From Pseudomonas kielensis (GTDB lineage: Bacteria; Pseudomonadota; Gammaproteobacteria; Pseudomonadales; Pseudomonadaceae): a stretch of DNA of 64,000 bases. The DNA lies in contig NZ_JACMYG010000003.1 of the NCBI RefSeq assembly GCF_014236655.1, forward strand, positions 248,001-312,000, read 5' to 3'. Numbering within the stretch: the stretch's first letter is position 1; each line of letters begins with the position of its first letter. The notes under the pieces are model-generated. The model worked only from the letters and a program-made list of their open reading frames with translations. It made no database searches and was not told the origin of the DNA. The position numbers and the translations under genes are program-made. Below, piece after piece: positions 1 to 8,366 of this stretch.

Positions 1-915
1 CACGCCGATGATGTCTACATAGGTGCCGATTTGCGTGGCGTGCTGGAGATCCTGATCGCGGTGCTGGCGCTCAAGGGCGCCACCGTGCTGGTGGAGTCGC
101 CCTGCGACTGGGTGATTTTGCGCCTGTTGCAGGCGGCCGGGGTCCGGGTGATCGAACTGCCGCTTGGCGACGATGGCTCGCTCGACCCGCAATGGCTGGC
201 GCACCTGCTGGCGACCGAGCCAGTGCGCTTGGTGCTGCTGTCCTCAGGCGTGAGCATGCCCAGGGGCAGCCTGATGCCGGCCGCCAACCGCCAGGACATC
301 GCCCACCTGTTGCAGGCGCACGGCTGCTGGGTGCTGGAGAATGATGTCTACGGCGAACTGGGGCACGGGCCGAACGAGCTGCGCTTTCGCGACCTGCTCG
401 ACCCTGAGCGCTTGATTGTGTTTTCGACCTTCGAAAAACTCATGGGGCCCGAGGCGCCATACGGCTACGTGCTCTCGCGCCCGCTCAGCGCTGAGTTGCA
501 GCGCACCTTTCTGCTGCGCTCCTTCCGCTTGTCGCCGATCCGCCAGAAAGCCATTGCCCGGCTGTACAGCAGTGGGCGCATCGACCAGCACCTGCCGGTA
601 TTGCGCCGCCTGCTCACGGAGCGCAAGAGCCGCATGGTGCACCTGCTGCAGGAGCGCCTGGCCGATGCCCTGGACTTTGTCGAGCCGGCGGGTGGCGCGA
701 CCCTCTGGGCCCGCTCGCTGCGCCCGGTGGATATGCGTCGGGTGTTCCAGCGCATGCTCAAGCAGAGCGTGGTGATTGCCCCGGGAGAGCTGTTCAGCCT
801 GCACGGCCTGCATTCACAGCACCTGCGCCTCAGCCATGCGTTCAATGGCCATCACGATCTGGACGCGACCATGGCGATGCTCGGCGATGCCCTGAGGCTG
901 GAGCTGATGGAGTGA
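1..915 (+). CDS. MocR/GntR-type regulator or class I aminotransferase, 3' part (5' cut by window edge)
   Basis: The frame is open from the first base of the window and ends at a TGA, so only the C-terminal ~300 residues are present. They look like a fold-type I PLP aminotransferase domain: a late N-x-D-like segment (LENDVYGEL), then a lysine in FSTFEKLMGPEAPYGYV, at the place where MocR regulators and aminotransferases carry the PLP-binding Lys, and an Arg-containing C-terminal half (LRLSHAFNG). The spacing suits the C-terminal effector domain of a MocR-type regulator, whose N-terminal GntR helix-turn-helix would lie upstream of the window. A free-standing aminotransferase is the alternative. 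The target is unknown. It is separated by 110 bp from pgm and is probably transcribed independently. Confidence 0.7.
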   Translation, partial: HADDVYIGADLRGVLEILIAVLALKGATVLVESPCDWVILRLLQAAGVRVIELPLGDDGSLDPQWLAHLLATEPVRLVLLSSGVSMPRGSLMPAANRQDIAHLLQAHGCWVLENDVYGELGHGPNELRFRDLLDPERLIVFSTFEKLMGPEAPYGYVLSRPLSAELQRTFLLRSFRLSPIRQKAIARLYSSGRIDQHLPVLRRLLTERKSRMVHLLQERLADALDFVEPAGGATLWARSLRPVDMRRVFQRMLKQSVVIAPGELFSLHGLHSQHLRLSHAFNGHHDLDATMAMLGDALRLELME

Positions 916-1025
916 TCGAGGGGTAAATAATCCTGGCCGGACGCGGATAGATATCGTCGCTCTATAGTCAAACTGCCAGTAAACTGCGTCCCTATTCCTG
1001 AACCACTCTTTTTCAGAGGTTTTGC

Positions 1026-2669
1026 ATGACACTCAGTCCTTTTGCGGGCAAACCGGCACCAGCAGAGCTCTTGGTCGATATCCCGCGACTGGTAACCGCC
1101 TATTACACCGGCCGCCCCGATGCCTCGGTGGCGACCCAGCGCGTTGCGTTCGGTACCTCCGGGCACCGTGGCAGCTCGTTCGAGCTGAGTTTCAACGAAT
1201 GGCACGTCCTGGCGATCAGCCAGGCGATCTGCCTCTATCGCCAGGCCCAGGGCATCGACGGCCCGTTGTTCGTCGGTATCGACACCCACGCGCTGTCGAC
1301 GCCGGCCGGTGCCAGCGCCCTGGAAGTGCTGGCGGCCAACGGTGTCACCGTGATGATCGCCGCCGGTGACGAATACACCCCGACCCCGGCCATTTCCCAC
1401 GCGATCCTGTGCTACAACCGTGGCCGCACCTCGGGCCTGGCCGACGGCATCGTCATCACGCCGTCGCACAACCCGCCGCAAAGCGGTGGCTACAAGTACA
1501 ACCCCACCAACGGTGGCCCGGCCGATACCCACATCACCAAGTGGATCGAAGCCAAGGCCAACGAACTGCTGGCCAACCAGTTGGCCGGGGTCAAGCGCAT
1601 CAGCTACGAGCAGGCGCTCAAGGCCAGCACCACCCATCGCCATGACTACCTCAATACCTACGTCGCCGACCTGGTCAATGTGATCGACTTCGACGCGATC
1701 CGTGGCGCCAACCTGCGCCTGGGCGTCGATCCACTGGGCGGCGCCGGGGTGCGCTACTGGTCGGCCATCGCCGAGCACTACCGCCTGAACCTTGAAGTGG
1801 TGAACACCGAGGTCGACCCGACGTTCCGCTTCATGTCGGTGGACTGGGATGGGCAGATCCGCATGGACCCATCTTCCAGCCACGCCATGCAGGGCCTGAT
1901 CGGCCTCAAGGAACGTTTCGACGTCGCCTTTGCCTGCGACCCGGACCATGACCGTCACGGTATCGTCACACCCTCCGGTGGTCTGCTGGCGCCGAACAAC
2001 TACCTGGCAGTCGCCATTGACTACCTGTTCCAGAACCGTCCGTTGTGGCGTGCCGATGCCGCCGTTGGCAAGACCGTGGTCAGCAGCGGCCTGATCGACC
2101 GCGTGGCCAAGCGCCTGGGCCGGCGCCTGTACGAAGTACCGGTGGGCTTCAAGTGGTTCGCTGACGGCCTGTTCGACGGCTCCCTGGGTTTTGGTGGGGA
2201 GGAGAGCGCGGGCGCTTCGTTCCTGCGCAAGGATGGCGGCGTCTGGAGCACCGACAAGGATGGTCTGATCCCGGCATTGCTGGCCGCGGAAATGACCGCC
2301 CGCACCGGCCGCGACCCAAGCCAGGCCTACCGTGCCCTGACCGATGAACTGGGCGAACCCTTCGCCGTGCGCGTCGATGCCAAGGCCAGCCCCGAGCAAA
2401 AAGCCCTGCTGGGCAAACTCGCGCCGGAGCAGGTGAAGTCGACCCAACTGGCGGGCGAAGCGATCCAGAGCATCCTCAGCAAGGCACCGGGCAACGACCA
2501 GGCCATTGGTGGCCTGAAAGTCATGACCGAAAACGGCTGGTTCGCCGCCCGTCCTTCGGGCACCGAAGACATCTACAAGATCTATGCCGAGAGCTTCATT
2601 GGCGACGATCACCTCAAGCAACTGGTGCAAGAAGCCCAGACCCTGGTGGATAGCGCGATCAGCGTCTGA
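1026..2669 (+). CDS. pgm: Phosphoglucomutase, alpha-D-glucose-specific
   Basis: Interconverts glucose 1-phosphate and glucose 6-phosphate in the cytoplasm, feeding trehalose, glycogen and cell-surface sugar synthesis. The 547-residue protein has every landmark of the phosphohexomutase family: the phosphoserine loop TPSHNPP (Ser147), the Mg2+ loop DPDHDRHG, the sugar-binding loop [11 protein letters not shown] and the C-terminal phosphate-binding loop [15 protein letters not shown]. Length fits the bacterial Pgm type rather than the shorter AlgC/GlmM types. ATG at 1026 is the first start in the frame after the preceding gene. No evident operon partner: the next gene is convergent. Confidence 0.95.
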   Translation: MTLSPFAGKPAPAELLVDIPRLVTAYYTGRPDASVATQRVAFGTSGHRGSSFELSFNEWHVLAISQAICLYRQAQGIDGPLFVGIDTHALSTPAGASALEVLAANGVTVMIAAGDEYTPTPAISHAILCYNRGRTSGLADGIVITPSHNPPQSGGYKYNPTNGGPADTHITKWIEAKANELLANQLAGVKRISYEQALKASTTHRHDYLNTYVADLVNVIDFDAIRGANLRLGVDPLGGAGVRYWSAIAEHYRLNLEVVNTEVDPTFRFMSVDWDGQIRMDPSSSHAMQGLIGLKERFDVAFACDPDHDRHGIVTPSGGLLAPNNYLAVAIDYLFQNRPLWRADAAVGKTVVSSGLIDRVAKRLGRRLYEVPVGFKWFADGLFDGSLGFGGEESAGASFLRKDGGVWSTDKDGLIPALLAAEMTARTGRDPSQAYRALTDELGEPFAVRVDAKASPEQKALLGKLAPEQVKSTQLAGEAIQSILSKAPGNDQAIGGLKVMTENGWFAARPSGTEDIYKIYAESFIGDDHLKQLVQEAQTLVDSAISV

Positions 2670-2983
2670 TAACCCCCGGCTCTACTTTGTGGGAGCGAGT
2701 CGGGCGGCGTTCCGTTTGCTCGCGATAGCGGTGGGTCAGGCACCGTCGATATTGAATGTTCTGGCCCCAGCGCTAGCAGGCCGCAAGCAGGCCGCAAGCG
2801 GGCGCCGCAAGCGGGCACCGCAAGCGGGCACTAACTCCCACATGGGAAATTCGTACACCAGGAAAAGCGAGGCCGGCCGGTAGGCCGTCTCGCCCACCCT
2901 TACCACTCAACAGGCCGAGCGTTAGCTCGCCTGCAGCTCTTGATCTTGATCCACACGCCCCAACCGCGAACCCGCAAAGGGCC
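2670..2983. other. Intergenic region with REP-like palindrome and short tandem repeats
   Basis: No credible gene. It separates the convergent pgm and pedR1. It opens with a REP-like unit (2688-2726, TGTGGGAGCGAG... to TTTGCTCGCGATAG). Further on lie four copies of CCGCAAGC at 2781, 2792, 2805 and 2818, spaced 11, 13 and 13 bp. The rest shows no promoter or RNA signal that I can recognise. Confidence 0.7.
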
Positions 2984-3649
2984 TCAGCGGCGCAGGTACG
3001 AGCCGAAATCAATGTCCCCGGCACTGAGGATCGCCTGGACCCGATTGTGCACATTGAGCTTGCGCAGGATGGCCGAGACGTGGGCCTTGACCGTGGTCTC
3101 GGCGATTTCCAGGGTGTAGGCAATCTGCTTGTTCGACTCGCCCTTGGTCATCCGTTCGAGCACCAGCAACTGTTTGCGGGTCAACGCCTGGAGCAGTTCC
3201 GGCGGGAAGCTGGGGGTGTCGTTCATGCGCCGCTGGCTGCTGCTTTTTTGCGTGCGGATGATATCGGGCGGCAGGTACACGTTGCCGTTGAGAATCTGCT
3301 CGATGGCGTCGGTCATCTGCGCCCTGGGCGAGGACTTGGTAATGAAGCCCACCGCGCCATAGGTAATGGCTTGCAGCACGATCTGCTTGTCCTGTTCGGC
3401 GGACACGATCACCACCGGGATGGTCGGCGCTTCGTTGCGCAGGTTGATCAGGCCGTTGAGGCCGTGCATGCCGGGCATGTTCAGGTCCAGCAGGATCAGG
3501 TCCAGGTCGTCGTGGGTCTGGGTCAGGGCCAGGGCACTGTCCAGGTCGGCGGTTTCCATCACCTCGCTGCCGGGAAAACCATCGCTGATGACGTTATGAA
3601 TGGCTTCGCGGAACAGTGGGTGATCGTCGGCAATCAGAATTTTGTACAT
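2984..3649 (-). CDS. pedR1: LuxR/NarL-type response regulator of alcohol oxidation (PedR1/AgmR/ErbR-like)
   Basis: A 221-residue response regulator. The receiver domain starts with the acidic pair IADDHP (D8, D9), has phospho-acceptor Asp55 in [11 protein letters not shown] and the conserved Lys in GFITKSS. The C-terminal LuxR helix-turn-helix is clear (LTKRQLLVL-like segment, then [25 protein letters not shown]). Sequence and position match AgmR/ErbR/PedR1, known as the activator of PQQ-alcohol dehydrogenase genes in Pseudomonas. No histidine kinase lies beside it. The likely partner is the hybrid kinase ErcS at the far end of the locus (25730-27457). It is transcribed after the CXXCW protein, with a 57-bp gap. 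Confidence 0.88.
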   Translation of the reverse strand: MYKILIADDHPLFREAIHNVISDGFPGSEVMETADLDSALALTQTHDDLDLILLDLNMPGMHGLNGLINLRNEAPTIPVVIVSAEQDKQIVLQAITYGAVGFITKSSPRAQMTDAIEQILNGNVYLPPDIIRTQKSSSQRRMNDTPSFPPELLQALTRKQLLVLERMTKGESNKQIAYTLEIAETTVKAHVSAILRKLNVHNRVQAILSAGDIDFGSYLRR

Positions 3650-3706
3650 AGCCTTTCACCTCATTATTTTGATTATGGTGTGGCAACAACACGCAAGGGT
3701 GCAACG

Positions 3707-4264
3707 TCAGGGAAAGGGCTCCGGTTGGGCCAGGGTCACTGGCAGGTTCGCCGCCTGCCAGGCATCCAGGCCGTCGCGGTACCAGTACACCGACTGATAG
3801 CCCAGAGCTGCGGCGCGTTTTACCGCGTTCCAGCTCAGCCAGCAATCGGAGCGGCAGTAAAACACCAGCGCACGCTGCCGATCGCCCTCGGTCAGTGTTT
3901 GCAGGTTACGCGCAAAATAGGCCTGCCAGGCAGGCGTCAGATCACCGTCCCCGGTATTGGCCAGCCAGTGGCTGCCGGGCAGGTTCTCGTGGGGTTGGTC
4001 TTCAATGAAACGCTCATGCAGCCATTGCCGGCGGTAGACGTCGATCAGCAGCGGGCGCGGTGTCTGGCCGAGCAGGGTTTGCAGGCCGGCGGTATCGATG
4101 ATGCTGGCGCCCGGCGCCTGGTCGGGCGTCGGGCTGCGGTACAGGCTGATGCGGTAACCCTCGGCAGAGAACAGCGGGCCCTCGGCGTGGGCCACGCCCA
4201 GCAGCAGGCACAGCGACAGGGCGGTGAGCGGAGGGCACAACAGGCGGCGGCAGGCACGCAGCAT
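3707..4264 (-). CDS. PQQ-dependent catabolism-associated CXXCW-type protein (rhodanese-like)
   Basis: A 185-residue predicted periplasmic protein with a cleavable signal peptide (hydrophobic residues ~11-24, then AHA). The body resembles a rhodanese-like fold. Near residue 140 it has the sequence FYCRSDCWLSWNAVKRA, which identifies the family of PQQ-linked CXXCW proteins. Here the two cysteines are in fact three residues apart (C-R-S-D-C-W). Such genes accompany the ABC and beta-propeller genes of PQQ alcohol oxidation loci; the role is unproven, possibly redox or sulfur chemistry in the periplasm. It has its own upstream gap (4265-4387) carrying a copy of the shared TACCAA motif, so it may start a separate transcript with pedR1. 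Confidence 0.8.
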   Translation of the reverse strand: MLRACRRLLCPPLTALSLCLLLGVAHAEGPLFSAEGYRISLYRSPTPDQAPGASIIDTAGLQTLLGQTPRPLLIDVYRRQWLHERFIEDQPHENLPGSHWLANTGDGDLTPAWQAYFARNLQTLTEGDRQRALVFYCRSDCWLSWNAVKRAAALGYQSVYWYRDGLDAWQAANLPVTLAQPEPFP

Positions 4265-4344
4265 AGCGGTTCAGTCCTTATCGTTATGAACCTATTACAT
4301 GCCAGTCGTTGTGCCTTGGGAATGCGACGATAGACAGGAAAACC

Positions 4345-4360
4345 AGTACCAAAGTAGTAG
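4345..4360. promoter_or_regulatory. Candidate PedR1/PedR2 operator upstream of the CXXCW gene
   Basis: AGTACCAAAGTAGTAG lies 81 bp upstream of the CXXCW start. It is nearly the same as AGTACCAAGGTAGTA at 8162 and matches the core of the pedE/pedF site at 13181. Seen in sequence; assignment to a regulator is inference. Confidence 0.5.
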
Positions 4361-4387
4361 TTTTGCGCCTTTATGGGGAAATACCGC

Positions 4388-5179
4388 CTAACCCGCCTTT
4401 CGCAACGCCGCATGCTGCGGATTGAACGTCAGCACGGCAAGCAGGCCGAACACCAGCGTCAGCCCAACGCACACCGCCAAGGCCAGGGGGTTGAACCGCT
4501 CGTACAGGGCAAACCGCACCAACTCCACCGCGTGGCTGAACGGGTTGACCGCGCACAGCCAGTACAACCACTCACTGGAGTCGCGCATTTTCCACAGCGG
4601 ATACAGCGCCGATGACAGGAAAAACAGCGGGAAGATCACGAAGTTCATCACCCCGGCGAAGTTCTCCAACTGGCGGATCCCATTGGACAGCAGCAACCCC
4701 AGGGCACTGAGCATCAAGGCCACCAGCAACAGCGCCGGCAGGGCGAGCAGCAGGCCCGCCACGGGAGGGCGCACCCCGTACAGCCAGGCAATCGCCAGAA
4801 AGGCATACACCTGCAACAGCGAGACCAGCGCGGTCGCCAGCAATTTGCTGCACAGCAAAAAGGTCCGTGGCAGCGGGCTGGTGAGCAGCACGCGCATGCT
4901 GCCCATTTCCCGGTCGTAGACCATCGACAGCGAACCCTGCATGCCGTTGAACAGCAGGATCATGCAGGCCAGCCCAGGGATGATGTAGACCTCGTAGGGG
5001 ATGTAGGTGTCGTAGGGCTCGATGATCGCTATGCCCAGCGCCGCCCGAAAGCCAGCGGCAAATACCAGCAACCACAACAGCGGCCGCACCAGGGCGCTGA
5101 GAAAACGCGTGCGCTGCAACACAAACCGCAGCCATTCGCGCAGCACGATGCCGCGCAGGCATTGCCAGTAGGCGTTCAT
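4388..5179 (-). CDS. pedC: ABC-2 type permease of the PQQ alcohol dehydrogenase system
   Basis: A 263-residue integral membrane protein with about six hydrophobic segments and the typical ABC-2 signature YDREMGSMRVLLTSPLPR between the second and third segments. This is the exporter-type fold (NodJ/drug or polysaccharide class). It belongs to the permease family always found with PQQ alcohol dehydrogenase loci. The start chosen is ATG at 5179: its first bases overlap the stop of the upstream ATPase gene (ATGA at 5176-5179), showing translational coupling. The transported compound is not known. Confidence 0.85.
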   Translation of the reverse strand: MNAYWQCLRGIVLREWLRFVLQRTRFLSALVRPLLWLLVFAAGFRAALGIAIIEPYDTYIPYEVYIIPGLACMILLFNGMQGSLSMVYDREMGSMRVLLTSPLPRTFLLCSKLLATALVSLLQVYAFLAIAWLYGVRPPVAGLLLALPALLLVALMLSALGLLLSNGIRQLENFAGVMNFVIFPLFFLSSALYPLWKMRDSSEWLYWLCAVNPFSHAVELVRFALYERFNPLALAVCVGLTLVFGLLAVLTFNPQHAALRKAG

Positions 5180-5907
5180 CGGGTGGCTCCCACGGTGGTC
5201 AGGCGGTTGAAGGCTGCGCCGAGGTCGCCGCCATGTTCCAGGCTCAGGGCCGCAGCCTGCCCGCTGGCCACCAGGCGGCCCTGATGGAGAATCAGCAGGT
5301 CGTCGCTGGGCAACACCTCGTCCAGCAGGTGGGTGGTCCACAGCACGCTCAACTGCTGCTCGCGGCACAGGTTGCGCAGGTGCTGGTTGAGGGCCAGGCG
5401 GCTGGCCGGGTCGAGGCCGACGGTGGCTTCGTCAAGCAACAACAGGCGCGGCTCATGCAGCAGGGCCCGGGCAATCTCCACCCGGCGGCGATGGCCCCCG
5501 TTGAGTTCGCGCACTCGTTCGCCGCGGCGCTCGCTCAGGCCCTGGCGCGCCAGTTCGGCGTCCACCCGCTGGCCGCTCTGGCGCCGGGACAGACCATGCA
5601 GGGCGGCGTGGTAGCGCAGGTTCTGTTCGACGCTGAGGTCCAGGTCCAGGGTGCTTTGCTGAAACACCACGCCCAATTGCTTGAGCGCCGGGCGCGGGTG
5701 CTCGCGCATCGAGTGACCGCCAACCCGGATCTCCCCGCGCTGCAGGTCATAAAGTCGGGTGAGCAGGGCGATCAGGGTCGATTTGCCCGCCCCGTTGGGC
5801 CCCAGCAACGCGGCAAAACGCCCCGGGGCCAGACTGAAACCGACCTGGTTCAGCGCCTGACGGGCACCGTAGGCAAAGCTCAGGTCGCTGACGTCCAGGG
5901 CGTTCAT
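5176..5907 (-). CDS. pedB: ABC transporter ATP-binding protein of the PQQ alcohol dehydrogenase system
   Basis: A 243-residue ABC ATPase that would energise the ABC-2 permease encoded next to it. Walker A is LLGPNGAGKST (residues ~35-44), Walker B LLLLDE (155-160), the D-loop is GLDP and the switch His is in TTHLL. The signature motif is unusual: LNGGH (135-139) instead of LSGGQ. The residue after the Walker B Glu is Ala (DEATVGLD) where most relatives of this class have Pro. It overlaps both neighbours by 4 bp (ATGA at each junction), so beta-propeller, ATPase and permease are one coupled unit. Confidence 0.87.
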   Translation of the reverse strand: MNALDVSDLSFAYGARQALNQVGFSLAPGRFAALLGPNGAGKSTLIALLTRLYDLQRGEIRVGGHSMREHPRPALKQLGVVFQQSTLDLDLSVEQNLRYHAALHGLSRRQSGQRVDAELARQGLSERRGERVRELNGGHRRRVEIARALLHEPRLLLLDEATVGLDPASRLALNQHLRNLCREQQLSVLWTTHLLDEVLPSDDLLILHQGRLVASGQAAALSLEHGGDLGAAFNRLTTVGATR

Positions 5908-6863
5908 GGCGTGACCACCACGCCCCAGGGATAACGCCCGACTTTTACCGACTTGATGACCTTGAGGCTGTCGACATCGATCACCGAGACATCGCCGCTG
6001 ACGCCGTTGGTGGCCAGCAACTGCTTTTGATCCGGGGTGAACGCCATCTGCCAGACGCGCCGTCCCACCAGCAGGTAGTCGAGGATTTCAAAGGTCTTGG
6101 CGTCGATCACCGCCACATGGTTGGCCGGGCCGAGGGCGACAAACCCGTACTTGCCGTCGGCGCTGAGCTTGACCCCCACCGGCTGGACCTTGTCCGGGTG
6201 CACGCCCTTGATCTGGAAGTTCAGGGTCTTGAGCACCTTGCGGCTGGCCACCTCGAGAATGGTCACGGTGCCGCCGATTTCCGCCGAAGCCCAGAGCTGT
6301 TGGCCATCCGGGGAGAACTCGACAAACCGTGGGCGCTGGTCCACCAGGGTGCTGTCGGCCAGGGTCTGGGTGCTGGTGTCGATCCAGTGCAGCATGTTGG
6401 TGGTTTCACTGGTGTTCACCGCCCACTTGCCATCGGGGCTGACGGCCATGCCTTCGGGCTCGACGCCGACGCTGATCTGCCCGAGCACCTTGGCGGTCTC
6501 GGTGTCGATCACCGTCACCAGCGCATCGTCTTCGTTGGACACGTACAGCCAGCGGTTGTTGGGGTGCAGGGCGAACTGCTCGGGGTCCTTGCCGGAGGGC
6601 AGTTCCTTGATGATCTTGCGGGTCGCCACGTCCATCACCTGGACCCGGTCCGAATCACTGGCGCAGATGTACAGCAGCGTGTTGTCGTGGGACAGCAGCA
6701 GGCCACGGGGGCGCTGGCCGACGGGCAGGGTGTCGGTGACTTGCAGGGTCTGCAGGTCGATCAGGCTCAGGCTGTTGTCCTTCTCGTTGGAGACCCAGGC
6801 AGTGCTGGCCACGGCGTGCCCGGCGGCGAGCAACAGGGCGCATGAGAGCAGGGTGCGGCGCAT
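5904..6863 (-). CDS. YVTN-family beta-propeller protein, PQQ-catabolism associated
   Basis: A 319-residue secreted protein (signal peptide ~1-19, ending AVAS) made of repeated ~40-residue blades. Blade phrases such as LSLIDLQTLQVTDTLPVG, VTVIDTETAKVLGQISVG and VSVIDVDSLKVIKSVKVG recur along the whole length, giving about seven YVTN-type repeats. It is one of the accessory proteins that co-occur with PQQ alcohol dehydrogenases. It probably acts in the periplasm as a binding or scaffold protein; no enzyme motif is visible. It lies 36 bp after the binding-protein gene and overlaps the ATPase start by 4 bp. Confidence 0.83.
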   Translation of the reverse strand: MRRTLLSCALLLAAGHAVASTAWVSNEKDNSLSLIDLQTLQVTDTLPVGQRPRGLLLSHDNTLLYICASDSDRVQVMDVATRKIIKELPSGKDPEQFALHPNNRWLYVSNEDDALVTVIDTETAKVLGQISVGVEPEGMAVSPDGKWAVNTSETTNMLHWIDTSTQTLADSTLVDQRPRFVEFSPDGQQLWASAEIGGTVTILEVASRKVLKTLNFQIKGVHPDKVQPVGVKLSADGKYGFVALGPANHVAVIDAKTFEILDYLLVGRRVWQMAFTPDQKQLLATNGVSGDVSVIDVDSLKVIKSVKVGRYPWGVVVTP

Positions 6864-6899
6864 GGCGGATACCTTCTTGTTGTTGTGGGGTGGGCTATT

Positions 6900-8084
6900 T
6901 CAGGGAAAGCGGCAACTGACTTCGGGCTTGTCGTAACCCAGGCTGTCCATTTCGTTGAAGGGGTGCAGGAAACCCTCCTGGGGGGACGTGCTGACCAATG
7001 CCCGGGGCTGCACGATGGGGATGGGCTGGCGCAACTGGCCGTTCCAGGGGCGATAGCTGAGCTTGCGGCCCTTGAAGCCGTCCAGTGGCAGTTGATCGAT
7101 CAGTTCCAGTTCGCGGATTGCCATGGGGTCGGCGTTGCGCAGCTTGCTCACCGCACTGGCGATGCTGCGCACGGCCATCCAGGCGGCGAAATCGCGGTCG
7201 TTCATCCAGCGCCCGGCCAGGCTCTCGAAACGCTTTTGCAACTGTGCGGCGCCGAAGGTCTCCACGGTCTTGTGCCAGCCCACCGGGGTCAGGCCCTGGG
7301 TGCCCGCGACCGGGCGTGGGTACCAGGTCTGGTAGGGCACGTACTCGCCGAAATCGCCGCGCTCATCGGCCACCAGCACCACGTCATACTCGGCGGTCTG
7401 GGTGAACAGGGGCATGTCGGCCTGGGCGCTGCGACGCTGGTCGTTGTCGAAACTCCAGGCCTTTTCTGCCACCAGTTGCACGCCGAAGCGTTTGGCCGCG
7501 CGCCGCAGGGCGGCGGCATAGGCCTGGTCATCGGCGGTCGGGCCGACAATCAGCAAGGCCCGCTGCAATTTGCGTACCACCAGGAACTGCCCCAGGGCAT
7601 CGGCGAGCATCGCCCGGCTCGGCAGGCTGTGCAGCACGTTGGGCAGGCAATCGGTGCTGCGCAGGCTGTCATCCGGGCTCCCGGCATTGAACAGCAGGCT
7701 GTCGGGCAATGCCGCGCTCAGTTGGCGCAGGCTGGCCGCCGGGGCGTTGACCACAAACAGGCGCAGCCCTTGCTCGTGCTGGACCTTGGCGGCGTCCAGC
7801 AGGGCTTGTGGGGTGACGACACTGGCGCTTTGCAGGTGATAGCTCTGGTTGAGAAAGCGCCCGGTGCTGTTGCTGTCGGTGATCGCCAGTTCGGCGCCGC
7901 GCAGGCCGGCGTCAGTGGGTTCGGCAATCACGTTGGACAACAGCGGGCCTGGGTCGGGGCGATAGCCCAGGTAGCCGATCTGCACCGGCAACGCTGGGTC
8001 CGCGGCCTGGCTTTGGGTCGCCACGCCGGCGGCGCAGGCAATCGCCAGCAGGTAGATCAAGGCGTAGGGGGCAAGCTGGCGCAT
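6900..8084 (-). CDS. Periplasmic Leu/Ile/Val-type binding protein of the PQQ alcohol dehydrogenase ABC system
   Basis: A 394-residue protein with a signal peptide (hydrophobic ~8-22, then SQAAD) and the fold of type I branched-chain amino acid binding proteins (start IGYLGYRPDPGP; a central segment ALLIVGPTADDQAYAAALRRAAKRFGV). It belongs to the binding-protein family specific to PQQ catabolism loci. ATG at 8084 was chosen because the signal peptide begins there; an upstream extension would add non-hydrophobic residues. It heads the operon binding protein - propeller - ATPase - permease. Pairing such a binding protein with an exporter-type permease is unusual. The ligand is unknown. Confidence 0.82.
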   Translation of the reverse strand: MRQLAPYALIYLLAIACAAGVATQSQAADPALPVQIGYLGYRPDPGPLLSNVIAEPTDAGLRGAELAITDSNSTGRFLNQSYHLQSASVVTPQALLDAAKVQHEQGLRLFVVNAPAASLRQLSAALPDSLLFNAGSPDDSLRSTDCLPNVLHSLPSRAMLADALGQFLVVRKLQRALLIVGPTADDQAYAAALRRAAKRFGVQLVAEKAWSFDNDQRRSAQADMPLFTQTAEYDVVLVADERGDFGEYVPYQTWYPRPVAGTQGLTPVGWHKTVETFGAAQLQKRFESLAGRWMNDRDFAAWMAVRSIASAVSKLRNADPMAIRELELIDQLPLDGFKGRKLSYRPWNGQLRQPIPIVQPRALVSTSPQEGFLHPFNEMDSLGYDKPEVSCRFP

Positions 8085-8161
8085 AGGGCACTCCGTTCCA
8101 GGTAGCGCCAGCATAGGAAGCCCACGAGCAAGGGGAAATATGCAGAAAGTACCAGTGAGCC

Positions 8162-8178
8162 AGTACCAAGGTAGTAAC
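8162..8178. promoter_or_regulatory. Candidate operator in the divergent ABC operon / pedS2 control region
   Basis: AGTACCAAGGTAGTAAC, within the 157-bp divergent gap between the binding-protein gene (start 8084, minus) and the small ORF at 8242 (plus). A partial second copy AGTACCAGTGAG lies just upstream (8148-8159). The core matches sites at 4345, 13181, 16470 and 21093. Confidence 0.5.
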
Positions 8179-8241
8179 TGCGCCAAGGCGGCGTGGTTTT
8201 AGCATGGGCAATACCGGCCATTTCAGTGGAGGCGATCGACC

Positions 8242-8364
8242 ATGCGAATTCTCAAGGCGCTGCTCCTGCCGTTGTTGCTGATCCTGAGCATGATCGGCGT
8301 CGACCGTCTGCACGGCCCGCAACCGGTCGCCGCGCGGGTTTTGCCTGTTTGGCCGGGGCGCTAG
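8242..8364 (+). CDS. Small hydrophobic peptide (40 aa) directly upstream of pedS2
   Basis: An ATG preceded by a good ribosome-binding site (GTGGAGG at 8226-8232) opens a 40-codon frame: a basic start MRILKA, a hydrophobic stretch LLLPLLLILSMIGV, then a polar tail ending in TAG at 8362-8364. It reads like a signal peptide or single membrane anchor. The kinase start (GTG 8367) lies two bases after the stop and has no good ribosome-binding site of its own, so the peptide may couple translation into pedS2. It may be a functional small periplasmic/membrane peptide or only a leader; no family is recognised. Confidence 0.5.
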   Translation: MRILKALLLPLLLILSMIGVDRLHGPQPVAARVLPVWPGR

Positions 8365-8366
8365 GC

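Noticed and set aside
852..2630. Long open frame on the minus strand opposite pgm
   Set aside because: Antisense shadow of a high-GC gene; low-complexity protein with no family resemblance, while pgm on the plus strand has all motifs.
2770..2830. Possible CRISPR-like repeat cluster
   Set aside because: Repeats are only 8 bp with 3-5 bp between them; no spacers of normal size and no cas genes.
3047..4333. 428-codon plus-strand frame opposite pedR1 and the CXXCW gene
   Set aside because: Spans two well-supported minus-strand genes and their gap; composition (His/Gln/Gly-rich) is typical of antisense frames in GC-rich DNA.
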